Assembly (NCBI GenBank): GCA_025358305.1
Contig: JANYJZ010000032.1
Coordinates: 1-64,000 of the forward strand
Length of the DNA: 64,000 nucleotides
Reading direction: 5' to 3'
Source of the DNA: Ignavibacteriota bacterium
Lineage (GTDB): Bacteria > Bacteroidota > Ignavibacteria > UBA10030 > SZUA-254
Shown here in pieces: positions 26,976 through 34,997 of the stretch. Within the stretch, counting starts at the first letter, position 1; each line of letters opens with the position of its first letter. The notes under the pieces were generated by a model that saw only the letters and a list, made by a program, of their open reading frames with translations, did not search any database and was not told where the DNA came from. A program made the translations under genes and the position numbers.

Positions 26976-27824
26976 TCACTTCAGGTGCACCGCACACAAT
27001 GTGCGTTTCTCTTTGATGTAATAGGCGAACGAGCCTTTGCAAAAGAACATATCCGGGATAGGCATCGAAAGTTTGGCGTTCATCTCATCCTCGAATTCGA
27101 CCCGGCGCCGGGTCCGGTCATAGACCCCGATCCGCTGCCGGAAGGATCGTTCGGGTGCCGCGGGCGGCGACGCGGAACACCAAGCCGCCACGATGGACGA
27201 TCCGGTCTCGATATATTCCGTCAGCGTCTCTTCTGCGTCGTTCTTCCTCAGCGCCGAGAGCGCCTCGCTCAGGCCGGGGTCCACCGACTCGCCCGGGCGC
27301 ACGATCGAGGGAAACACGACCCGTCCGGCCGGCTCTCGTCCGAGCGACCGTTGCAACTCGTGGAGCTCCGGGGCGCCGATCTCCCTCACTGCCACGCCGT
27401 CGACCAGCCGAATCTCCGTAAAGATACGCTCCTCGAACGTTTCACGCGCAGCGTATATGTGCTCGCCATGGGCGAAGAGGAACTTGGCCTCGTCATTCGA
27501 CCAAAGCGCCGCGCCGGTACTCACGTCCACAGCGTAGAGCTTCTTGTGGTCCGGCATATCGGGGGCGGCATACTCGTGGAGGATGAGCACGTTCCGGTGA
27601 AGGACCTCCATGCTGATCCACCACTTTTCGGGGAATGCGAGCCCCTTCCACCGGAAGCTGCCGGTCGTGTCGTCGAGGCAGAAGAAGGAAACGGTCTTCT
27701 GTTCCAGGTCCCGGTCCTCGCCGAGGAGGAAGCCTTCGGCGGCCGGAAGAAGCCTCCACAACACGCCGTCAACCGCATACTCCCATGCCGTGGAACGTCT
27801 TTTCCGAAGCAACCCGCCGAACAA
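26976..27824 (-). CDS. DUF4905-type protein of unknown function, TTG start
   Basis: About 282 aa. The sequence has WRLLPAAEGFLLGEDRDLEQK, a VSFFCLDDTTG strand, EKWWISMEVLHRNVLILHEYAAPDMPDHKKLYAVD and TGAALWSND, which I recognise as the pattern of DUF4905, a family mostly of Bacteroidota. It looks like a soluble beta-propeller-like fold. There is no ATG at the N-terminus. TTG at 27824 is 5 nt after AAGGAAGGAG and about 25 nt from the predicted transcription start, so it is preferred over the TTG at 27845, which would leave about 5 nt of leader. It is the first gene of the operon with phzF-like and the Fe-S protein. Confidence 0.7.
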   Translation of the reverse strand: MFGGLLRKRRSTAWEYAVDGVLWRLLPAAEGFLLGEDRDLEQKTVSFFCLDDTTGSFRWKGLAFPEKWWISMEVLHRNVLILHEYAAPDMPDHKKLYAVDVSTGAALWSNDEAKFLFAHGEHIYAARETFEERIFTEIRLVDGVAVREIGAPELHELQRSLGREPAGRVVFPSIVRPGESVDPGLSEALSALRKNDAEETLTEYIETGSSIVAAWCSASPPAAPERSFRQRIGVYDRTRRRVEFEDEMNAKLSMPIPDMFFCKGSFAYYIKEKRTLCAVHLK

Positions 27825-27856
27825 AAGGACTCCTTCCTTCGCCAAAATTCTCGGAT

Positions 27857-27885
27857 AAGATAACTATAACGCATATGAATATCAA
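27857..27885 (-). promoter_or_regulatory. Predicted promoter of the DUF4905-phzF-like operon
   Basis: Minus strand: TTGATA (27880-27885), 17-nt spacer, TATCTT (27857-27862). It lies in the AT-rich 90-bp gap between rdgB and the DUF4905-type gene and separates the two transcription units. Confidence 0.7.
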
Positions 27886-27935
27886 GACACTTCGGCCTTT
27901 TGACCGTCGAAGACCTCAGCGGAGCGCGGGTACCT

Positions 27936-28535
27936 TCAGAAATGAAGCCGGGAAAGAACCTTGCGCATCTCCCGGAACGCTTTGGCGCGATGGCTGATCT
28001 CGTTCTTCACCTCCGACGGCAGCTCGGCAAAGGTCTCCTTGTACCCGTCCGGAACAAAAAGCGGATCATAGCCGAATCCTCCCTCCCCGCGCGGAGCATC
28101 GATGATCATCCCGTGGCAGTTGCCGCTGGTCATGATCTCCGTTTCGGGGCCCACGAGCGCAGCGATGCAGCGGAAGCGCGCCTTGCGCCGCGTCGGTTCG
28201 AACCCGACGAGTTCCGAGAGAAGCTTCCTATTGTTGTCCGCATACGAGACATGTTCGCCCGCGTACCGAGCGGACAAGACGCCGGGTCGAAGATCGAGCG
28301 AGAATACCTCGAGACCGGTGTCGTCCGACAGGGCGGTGATGCCCGTCGCCTGGTAGATCTCTCTCGCCTTCTTCAGCGCGTTCTCCTCCAGGGAGAGCCC
28401 GTCCTCCACCACGTCAGCCAAGCCCGGGTGATCGAGGACGCTTGCCACATCGAAGGGAAGCCCCTTCAGGATCGAGCGGATTTCCTCGATCTTTCCTGTG
28501 TTGCGCGTCGCGAGTATGATCTTCTGCATAGGCAT
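27936..28535 (-). CDS. rdgB: XTP/dITP diphosphatase (RdgB/HAM1)
   Basis: 199 aa. LATRNTGKIEEI near residue 6 is the phosphate-binding start of the Ham1 family. SDDTGLEVFSLDLRPGVLSARYAG (about 70-95) holds the metal-binding acid and substrate residues. GGFGYDPLFVPDG and SHRAKAFREM are near the C-terminus. It hydrolyses deaminated purine nucleotides (dITP, XTP) to monophosphates and so cleans the nucleotide pool. It is the last gene of the long leuS-led unit, 35 bp after radA. Confidence 0.95.
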   Translation of the reverse strand: MPMQKIILATRNTGKIEEIRSILKGLPFDVASVLDHPGLADVVEDGLSLEENALKKAREIYQATGITALSDDTGLEVFSLDLRPGVLSARYAGEHVSYADNNRKLLSELVGFEPTRRKARFRCIAALVGPETEIMTSGNCHGMIIDAPRGEGGFGYDPLFVPDGYKETFAELPSEVKNEISHRAKAFREMRKVLSRLHF

Positions 28536-28570
28536 GGCTCAGAGGAATTCGTACGTGGCAAGAAAGGGGT

Positions 28571-29929
28571 TCAGCCGAACAACGCTTCCATGACCTCTTC
28601 GATGCGGTCGACGCCGACGAGCGTGATCCCGTCGGTGCGCGCGAGGCCCTTGAGATTGTTCGCGGGAAGGATGCATTTCCGAAAACCGAGTTTCTTCGCT
28701 TCTTGGACGCGGCGGTCCGCCTGGCTCACTGTCCGAACCTCTCCGCTGAGGCCGATCTCCCCCACGACGACTGTCTGGGCGTCGATCGCGGTGTCGCGCA
28801 GGCTCGACAGGATCGACGTCGCGATCCCGAGGTCGACCGCGGGTTCGTCGATCCTGACGCCGCCGGCGATGTTGACGAAGACATCGTGTTGGCCAAGCTT
28901 CACACCGGCGCGCTTTTCCAGCACGGCGAGGAGGAGGTTGAGCCGCCGGTAATCGAACCCGGTCGTATTGCGTTGGGGGGCGCTGTAGTTCGCGGGCGTG
29001 ACGAGCGCTTGGACCTCGATGAGGATCGGGCGCGAGCCTTCGATGCTCGCGACCACCGCGGACCCGGAAGCGCCGAGGGATCGCTCGGAGAGGAAGACCT
29101 CGGACGGGTTCTTCACCTCTTCCAGACCGCTGTCGCGCATCTCGAACACGCCGATCTCGTTCGTCGATCCGTATCGGTTCTTCATCGCCCGGAGAATGCG
29201 GTAGGCGTAATGACTGTCGCCTTCAAATTGGAGCACCGTGTCGACCATATGTTCGATCACCTTCGGGCCCGCGATGACCCCCTCCTTCGTCACATGGCCG
29301 ATGAGGAAGACCGGGATGGCCTTCTCCTTTGCGAGCCTCGTGAAGAGAGCCGTCGATTCGCGCACCTGGCCGACGCTTCCAGGCGAGCTCTCGAACGTGC
29401 TTCGGTACATCGTCTGAATCGAGTCGACGATGATGACGTCCGGAGGCGTACGATCGACGAGCTCGGCGATGATCTCGACATTCGTTTCAGCGAGCAGGAG
29501 GAGCTTGTCGCTCGGTGCGCACGAGAGGCGGTCGGCCCGGAGCTTGATCTGTCGAGTTGATTCCTCGCCGGAGACGTAGAGCACGATCTTCTCCGGCATG
29601 CGTGCTGCAATCTGGAGCATGAGGGTCGATTTGCCGACCCCCGGATCGCCTCCGAGAAGGATGACCGACCCCCGAACGATGCCGCCTCCGAGGACGCGGT
29701 CGCATTCCGCCATGTGCGTCGTGAGCCGCTCTTCGTGCGTCAGGTCGATCCCGGAGAGCGCGACAGCAGCCGACGCCGCCGGACGGGCGCGCGCCTTGTG
29801 CGCTGAGGTCTTTTTACTCAGTTCCTCGACGAACGTATTCCACTCCGCGCAATTGGGACACTTCCCGACCCACCGAGGGGATTCGTAGGCGCAGCTCTGG
29901 CAAACGTACCGTGTCTGGATCTTCGACAT
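28571..29929 (-). CDS. radA: DNA repair protein RadA (Sms)
   Basis: 452 aa. The N-terminal zinc finger is CQSCAYESPRWVGKCPNC (first Cys at residue 10). The RecA-like ATPase domain has Walker A GGDPGVGKST, and the RadA-specific motif appears as KNRYG instead of KNRFG. The C-terminal Lon-like domain (about 275-452) has GGVRIDEPAVDLGIA. RadA drives branch migration in recombination and supports repair. It starts 1 bp after the nadK stop codon. The Phe-to-Tyr change in the KNRFG motif is conservative. Confidence 0.96.
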   Translation of the reverse strand: MSKIQTRYVCQSCAYESPRWVGKCPNCAEWNTFVEELSKKTSAHKARARPAASAAVALSGIDLTHEERLTTHMAECDRVLGGGIVRGSVILLGGDPGVGKSTLMLQIAARMPEKIVLYVSGEESTRQIKLRADRLSCAPSDKLLLLAETNVEIIAELVDRTPPDVIIVDSIQTMYRSTFESSPGSVGQVRESTALFTRLAKEKAIPVFLIGHVTKEGVIAGPKVIEHMVDTVLQFEGDSHYAYRILRAMKNRYGSTNEIGVFEMRDSGLEEVKNPSEVFLSERSLGASGSAVVASIEGSRPILIEVQALVTPANYSAPQRNTTGFDYRRLNLLLAVLEKRAGVKLGQHDVFVNIAGGVRIDEPAVDLGIATSILSSLRDTAIDAQTVVVGEIGLSGEVRTVSQADRRVQEAKKLGFRKCILPANNLKGLARTDGITLVGVDRIEEVMEALFG

Positions 29930-29930
29930 G

Positions 29931-30821
29931 TTACAACTTTATCCCGAGACGGACATCCCTGCCCCACATGAGCTTCGCCCGGAGGAGGTCGTAGTACGTG
30001 TGCCTCCCGCGCTTCACGAGCTTCACCGGATGGGCCGACTTCCGGACCATGAACTCAACGGGGGCTTCCGTCATGCCTTCCGACTGGCCGTCCGCGGTGT
30101 AATGGACCGACTTCGTTCCTCCTTTGACGACGATGCGGATCGCGCTGTCGTCCGGAACGATGACCGGCCGAGCAGCGAGCGTATGGGGAGAGATAGGATT
30201 GATCGTCAGGACGCTGCATTTTGGGGCGACGATCGGCCCGCCGCTGGCGAGCGAATACGCCGTGGAACCGGTCGGGGTCGTCACGATGATGCCGTCCGCC
30301 GAGTATGTGACGAGGTAGTCGTTGTTCACGAACGTCTCGAGTTGAATGACGCGGGCCGAGGACCCTTTGTCGATGACGATCTCATTCAGGGCGTAGAGGT
30401 CCTTCGAAAAGGCGGCGCTGGAGATCGTGAGCGCCATCCGCTCATCGATGACGTAGCGCCCTTCGCACACATCCTGGATCGCCGACGTCACATCGCCAAT
30501 GGAGACCTCGGCCAGGAACCCCAGCTTACCAAGGTTGACGCCGAGGATGGGGATGCCGGAGCGTCCGACGAGTCTCGCCGCCATGAGGATCGTACCGTCT
30601 CCCCCGAGCGCGATGAGCATGTCGCAGCGCCGCGGGAGATCCTCCGCCGAGCAGACCGAACCCGCAGCGATCTCCTCCCCCACCCCGCTTGCGACGGCCC
30701 ACGCGGCGAGGTCGTCCAAGACGACGAACGGCAGCTGCCGTGTCCGCAGGTGCGCGAGGAGGTCGTGAATGACGTCCTTGAGCGCGGGTTTGCCGATGTT
30801 GCCGAGAATGCCGAAGGTCAT
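29931..30821 (-). CDS. nadK: NAD kinase
   Basis: 296 aa. LIALGGDGTILMAARLVG (about 68-87) is the GGDGT ATP/NAD-binding signature. LNEIVIDKGSS and the glycine-rich TYSADGIIVTTPTGSTAYSLASGGPIV complete the family pattern. It phosphorylates NAD to NADP in the cytosol and supplies NADP(H). Its ATG overlaps the stop of the DUF1844 gene by 4 bp (ATGA), and radA follows with a 1-bp gap. Confidence 0.96.
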   Translation of the reverse strand: MTFGILGNIGKPALKDVIHDLLAHLRTRQLPFVVLDDLAAWAVASGVGEEIAAGSVCSAEDLPRRCDMLIALGGDGTILMAARLVGRSGIPILGVNLGKLGFLAEVSIGDVTSAIQDVCEGRYVIDERMALTISSAAFSKDLYALNEIVIDKGSSARVIQLETFVNNDYLVTYSADGIIVTTPTGSTAYSLASGGPIVAPKCSVLTINPISPHTLAARPVIVPDDSAIRIVVKGGTKSVHYTADGQSEGMTEAPVEFMVRKSAHPVKLVKRGRHTYYDLLRAKLMWGRDVRLGIKL

Positions 30822-31141
30822 GGCTTCGCTGCCGATTCTGCCGGCGGTGTTGCCGGCTTTGCCGCGTCATTCTCGGCGGGCTTCGACGCTTCGTCGACGT
30901 AGTTAAGCCGGAGCTCCTGCAGGACGCCGGAAAACATCTTCTCCTCGCCGGGCGTGAGGTTCCCCTTCATCTTCGCGTGCATCATCGCCAGAATGTCGAT
31001 CGACATCTGCGCCTGCAGGAGGTCTCGGTCGATCTTGTCCGTCATGGGATTTTTGAGCTTGCCCATATGCTGCAACGATGCGGTCTGAAACATGAAGATG
31101 AGTTGGGCAAGGAGAAGTTCATTCTTGTCAGCAGCGTTCAT
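30818..31141 (-). CDS. DUF1844 family protein
   Basis: 107 aa from the ATG at 31141, which has GGAAAGGA about 7 nt upstream; a longer frame to 31303 would enter the preceding gene. The helix LLLAQLIFMFQTASLQHMGKL, then DLLQAQMSIDILAMMHAKMKGNLTPGEEKM and LQELRLNYVD are the DUF1844 pattern. The C-terminal 25 residues are Ala/Pro/Lys-rich and low in complexity. The function of the family is unknown. Coupling to nadK is direct through the ATGA overlap. Confidence 0.82.
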   Translation of the reverse strand: MNAADKNELLLAQLIFMFQTASLQHMGKLKNPMTDKIDRDLLQAQMSIDILAMMHAKMKGNLTPGEEKMFSGVLQELRLNYVDEASKPAENDAAKPATPPAESAAKP

Positions 31142-31191
31142 ACATTGTCCTTTCCAGATGACAGATGAGGATACATGCAAAACCTCGCACG

Positions 31192-31728
31192 CTAGTACAT
31201 ATACTTGTCCACGAGCGCATTGTGGCCGGCATCGGGCTTGAGAACCTCGAGCCAGACCTCGATGTAGAACGCCGGAAAGATGAACCCCAGGTACTTCTCC
31301 CACCGGCGGGGAAACCAGTTCGCCAGGAGGCTGATCCCCAGCACCTTGTAGACGTCGGTGAAGTGCAGCTTATGCCGGCGGATGACGAAGAGCCCGGTGT
31401 TCTGCAGCGTCGAGAACGTAATATAACCTAAATGATGAAAATGCTCAAGGTCGCCGTACGACAACTGAGAGGTGTAGTGCGGCGTGATGATCCTGACAGT
31501 CGCCCCGGGCTTCGAGATCCGGTGCACCTCGTTCATAAGGTGGAGAGGTCGGTCAACGTGTTCGATGATGTGTGACATGTCCACCCAGTCGAACGTATCG
31601 TCGGGGAACGGGTAGGGATAGTTGTTCAGGTCGTGGACGACGTCCACGTGCGGTGCTGGACGTTTGTCGAGGCCTATCGAGCCTTCTTTCTTCGAGTGGG
31701 GACCGCAGCCGATATCCAGTATCTTCAT
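31192..31728 (-). CDS. Class I SAM-dependent methyltransferase in the envelope cluster
   Basis: 178 aa. Motif I is ILDIGCGPHSKKEG at residues 3-16. FDWVDMSHIIEHVDRPLHLMNEVHRISKPGATVRIITPHY follows the Methyltransf_11 layout of motifs II-IV. It starts with motif I almost at residue 1, a short form common among polysaccharide-cluster enzymes. Its position at the end of the glycosyltransferase genes suggests a sugar or glycolipid acceptor, but this is inference. Confidence 0.85.
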   Translation of the reverse strand: MKILDIGCGPHSKKEGSIGLDKRPAPHVDVVHDLNNYPYPFPDDTFDWVDMSHIIEHVDRPLHLMNEVHRISKPGATVRIITPHYTSQLSYGDLEHFHHLGYITFSTLQNTGLFVIRRHKLHFTDVYKVLGISLLANWFPRRWEKYLGFIFPAFYIEVWLEVLKPDAGHNALVDKYMY

Positions 31729-31746
31729 GAGTTCCTCTGCTTCTGG

Positions 31747-32922
31747 TCAGTGATTGGGATGAAATGTCGTCCGCGCGTCGGCGGGAGGCTCCTTGCGGCT
31801 GCTCTTCTCCTCAAGGAGGCCCTGGACCGCACGGACGACGTCCTCGACCTCGATGGAAGAGACGCCGTGAGCGCCGCTGAGTCCGCGGACATGTTCTCCG
31901 ACCGGCTTCCATTCGGCCTGGTCCGCCGGTCCGTACAACCCGACCGTCGGCGTGCCGACGGCAGCGGAGAGATGGAGTACACCGGTGTCGTTGCAGACCA
32001 CCGCGTCGCACGCCTGAAAGTACGCTGCAAGCCGTTCGAGGGTCGGATGGCCGATGAGCGGGGTCCCGGCGCTTGCGCTTGAAACAAAGGCTTCTTTCAG
32101 ATCCTCCTCTGCCGGTCCCCAGAACAGGAGGATCCTCGCCTCGACCCGTTCCCTGAGGGTGTTCGCAAGCTCCGCGAACCGTTCGACCGGCCAGCGATTG
32201 GCAGGCTTGCCGGCGCCGATGTGGAGCCCGATGAGAGGGCCATGAGCCGATTGTCCGAGTGATTCGATTTCTCCGCGGACGGCGGTTCGAACGGCGTCGG
32301 ACACACGAAGTTCCTCCCGCATGTCATCGGTCGAACAGCCGATGTAGCGCAAGATGTCGACATTGCGCTCGCTTTGGTGCCGGATACCCGAAGCCATTGG
32401 CGCATTGAGATCATAGAAGAAGTTACGCGTCGAACCCGGAAAGACGCGTTCGGCCGAACCAAGAACGACCCGGGCGCGGGCGAACCGGGCCAGGAGATCC
32501 GATGTGAGCGAGTGGCTGACCGTGTTGAGGACAACGGCGAGGTCCCAGCCGCTCCGGAGCGAGCGCCAGAACCTTCGGAGCGATCCCCAAGTCCAGCGAG
32601 ACGCATCCTCGCGGAAAACGAGGATCTCGTCGACGAACGGCACGAGCGACGCCGCGTCCGCAAAATATTCCCGCACGACGAGGGCGATGCGCGCCTCGGG
32701 GAAGCAATGCCGCAACGACCGCAACGCCGGGAGGGAAAGAAGGAAATCCCCGAGCTGGTCGTGCTGGCGTATGACGAGGATGCGCTTCGTGCGCATCTCG
32801 CGCACGATACCGGCGTGCAGTTCGTTCCGCCCGAACAGAGGCTCGCACCAGCCGATGAGCCTGCGTTTGATCGCGAGCTCAAGCGGGGAGAAGATCGATC
32901 GTCGCTGCGGCTGAATTCCCAT
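31747..32922 (-). CDS. Glycosyltransferase family 9 (heptosyltransferase-like)
   Basis: 391 aa GT-B enzyme. The N-terminal region KRILVIRQHDQLGDFLLSLPALRSLR is typical of GT9 (WaaC/WaaF/RfaQ). The C-terminal sugar-nucleotide half contains IGLHIGAGKPANRWPVERFAELAN and CNDTGVLHLSAAVGTPTVGLYGP. Such enzymes add heptose to the LPS inner core on the inner face of the cytoplasmic membrane. Which acceptor is used is not clear. It lies 75 bp after a WaaE-like GT2 gene and 18 bp before the methyltransferase. Confidence 0.9.
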   Translation of the reverse strand: MGIQPQRRSIFSPLELAIKRRLIGWCEPLFGRNELHAGIVREMRTKRILVIRQHDQLGDFLLSLPALRSLRHCFPEARIALVVREYFADAASLVPFVDEILVFREDASRWTWGSLRRFWRSLRSGWDLAVVLNTVSHSLTSDLLARFARARVVLGSAERVFPGSTRNFFYDLNAPMASGIRHQSERNVDILRYIGCSTDDMREELRVSDAVRTAVRGEIESLGQSAHGPLIGLHIGAGKPANRWPVERFAELANTLRERVEARILLFWGPAEEDLKEAFVSSASAGTPLIGHPTLERLAAYFQACDAVVCNDTGVLHLSAAVGTPTVGLYGPADQAEWKPVGEHVRGLSGAHGVSSIEVEDVVRAVQGLLEEKSSRKEPPADARTTFHPNH

Positions 32923-32997
32923 GAGAACCTCTCTAGCGCCGGAGGTGCGGATGACGCACCATTGCCGGCGCGAACATTGTCCTGATCGGCACGCGGC

Positions 32998-33786
32998 TCA
33001 CGAATTCCCTCCGCCGCCCGCCGTGCCTAGGCTCGTCGCCTCGTAGAGCTTCGCATACTTCGTAAAGACATACGCAGACGACGCCACCGAGAGGATGAAG
33101 CCCGGCATGCCGTCGAGGAAGCCGCCCTGGAGAATGTACATCTTGAAGAACATGAACGGGGGCCGGACAAGGAGGTCCGAGATCCGGCCCCGTCTTCCCC
33201 TCTCGCGAAGGTCCACCGTCGAAAGCGACGTGTACCGGTTGAGTTTCGAAAAGTAGTGGTAGAGGGTCTCGTCCGTGTAGTGGAGCAGATCGGTGGCGAG
33301 CTCTCCCGTTCTTCCGTTCACCTCGAGCCGTTCATGGACCTGCGTGGGAACGAACGATGCGCGGCTCTTCCGAAACAAGCGCACGACGCGTCCGGGATAC
33401 CATCCGCAGTGACGGATCCACGATCCAAGAAAATACGCCCTGCGGGCAACGCTATAGGCGACATACTCCTGACCGTTCGCGCCGACGATACGGCCGACTT
33501 CCTCCTCCATTCCGGGCATCGCGCGTTCATCCGCGTCGAGCCACAGGACCCAGTCGTGCGCCGCCTGGCGCAGCGCGAGATTTTTTGCCTCGACGTACCC
33601 TTTCCATGATGCCACGACGACGTTCTTCGTGAACCGTCGCGCAACCTCGACCGTCCGGTCGGAGCTCTGCGCGTCGACGACGACGATGTCCGCAGCCCAG
33701 CGCACACTTTCGAGGCATGCGGCGAGGTTCCGCTCCTCGTTCCTCGTGATGACGATGACGGAAATGCCGGCCCGCTCAGTGCTCAT
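32998..33786 (-). CDS. WaaE/KdtX-type GT2 glycosyltransferase (copy 1)
   Basis: 262 aa from the ATG at 33786, which overlaps the stop of the ligase gene as ATGA. The GT-A fold has SVIVITRNEERNLAACL at the start, VVVDAQSSDRTVEVARRF, and the DXD-type WLDADERAMPGM near 95. The C-terminus ends with a hydrophobic segment similar to WaaE LPS-core glucosyltransferases. It is a paralogue of the gene at 37736-38563 in the same cluster. Confidence 0.9.
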   Translation of the reverse strand: MSTERAGISVIVITRNEERNLAACLESVRWAADIVVVDAQSSDRTVEVARRFTKNVVVASWKGYVEAKNLALRQAAHDWVLWLDADERAMPGMEEEVGRIVGANGQEYVAYSVARRAYFLGSWIRHCGWYPGRVVRLFRKSRASFVPTQVHERLEVNGRTGELATDLLHYTDETLYHYFSKLNRYTSLSTVDLRERGRRGRISDLLVRPPFMFFKMYILQGGFLDGMPGFILSVASSAYVFTKYAKLYEATSLGTAGGGGNS

Positions 33787-34997
33787 GGCGCCGCGCTCTC
33801 CCCGGCCGAACGGTAGAGCGCACGCGATGCGAGCGCGAGCCCGACCGTGAACCACAGAAGTACCGCGATCTCGTGGTCGCCAAAGTTCCACTCGAAGAGA
33901 CCGTTGACATGGAAGGCGACGTAGGAGGCGAACGCGCCAAGACTGATGCTGCCAAAGAACCAGTTCCGCGAGGTTTCGCGGACGGAGCGGAGCTCTTCGA
34001 TGAAGATCCTGACGAACAGCGCGATCGTGGCGAGGAGTCCGACGCCGCCGAGCGTGACAAGGAGGGTCATGATATTGTTATGGAGATGCCCTCCTTCGGC
34101 TGGATCGATGGGGACGATGTACGTGACGTAGTAGACCTTCAGGTCGATGTCCCCGAGGCCGAAGAGCGGGTGATCGAGGAACATCCTCCAGCCGGTGGTG
34201 ATCATATGGATGCGTGTCAGGTTCGAGGTCATCGATGGGTCGACGATGCTCGCCGCGCGCTCGCGGAATCCCGTGGGGGCAAAGAGGAAGAACAGGAGCG
34301 CCACGACGACAAGCGCCAGAAGGAGCTTTTTATTCTTCACCACGGCGATGACGACCGCCCCCGCGATGAAACCGAGCCATGCGCTACGGGTTTGCGTGAG
34401 GATGAGGACGAGGAACAGCGGCGTGGCGCAGACCGCCGCCCATATGCGCCACGGCCTTGGCGTCCCAGGATGCACGAGGAACGGCAGCACGAGGAGAAGG
34501 CTGAGCATCTTGATGCCGCCTTCGGTGAGGACGTGCTGGAACATGGAGACCCGAGCAAAGGTCTCGCCCACCTTGGTAAGCGAGAAGGTCTCAATCAGTG
34601 CCACGGACGCGGCGATCACGATGAGCGTGACGATGAGCTTCCTCATCTTCGCCTCGGTGTCGATCGAAACGAGCGTGAGGTAGAAGATCGAGATCTGAAA
34701 GAACCGCTTCATGTTGAAGAGTGACGCCGGAGGATTCGCCGAGAAGATCGTCGCGAGGACCTCCGCCAGGAGATAGCAAAGGAAGAACAGGTCGAGCGGC
34801 GTCGGCCGGAACGCTTTTCCGCGCGAGGCGGCGATGAGCCAGGCGAACAGGATGATCCCCGAACCCATGGCGATGGACGACACCGCGACCGACACGTTTA
34901 CTGATACGACGGCAATGCCAAGGAGGATGCCGAGCGTCGTGAGCATTCTCGCGGGGATCGGCGGCACGTCCGTATCTGCAGAGGTCGTCATCGCCAT
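33783..34997 (-). CDS. O-antigen ligase/polymerase family membrane protein
   Basis: 404 aa with about ten transmembrane helices and a larger external loop (about 230-320) containing RIHMITTGWRMFLDHPLFGLGDID and HLHNNIMTLLVTLGGVG, the Wzy_C (O-antigen ligase) signature. It could ligate O-antigen to lipid A-core (WaaL) or polymerise repeat units; the two cannot be separated from sequence. It starts 1 bp inside the stop of the MsbA-like gene (TGATG). Confidence 0.87.
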   Translation of the reverse strand: MAMTTSADTDVPPIPARMLTTLGILLGIAVVSVNVSVAVSSIAMGSGIILFAWLIAASRGKAFRPTPLDLFFLCYLLAEVLATIFSANPPASLFNMKRFFQISIFYLTLVSIDTEAKMRKLIVTLIVIAASVALIETFSLTKVGETFARVSMFQHVLTEGGIKMLSLLLVLPFLVHPGTPRPWRIWAAVCATPLFLVLILTQTRSAWLGFIAGAVVIAVVKNKKLLLALVVVALLFFLFAPTGFRERAASIVDPSMTSNLTRIHMITTGWRMFLDHPLFGLGDIDLKVYYVTYIVPIDPAEGGHLHNNIMTLLVTLGGVGLLATIALFVRIFIEELRSVRETSRNWFFGSISLGAFASYVAFHVNGLFEWNFGDHEIAVLLWFTVGLALASRALYRSAGESAAP

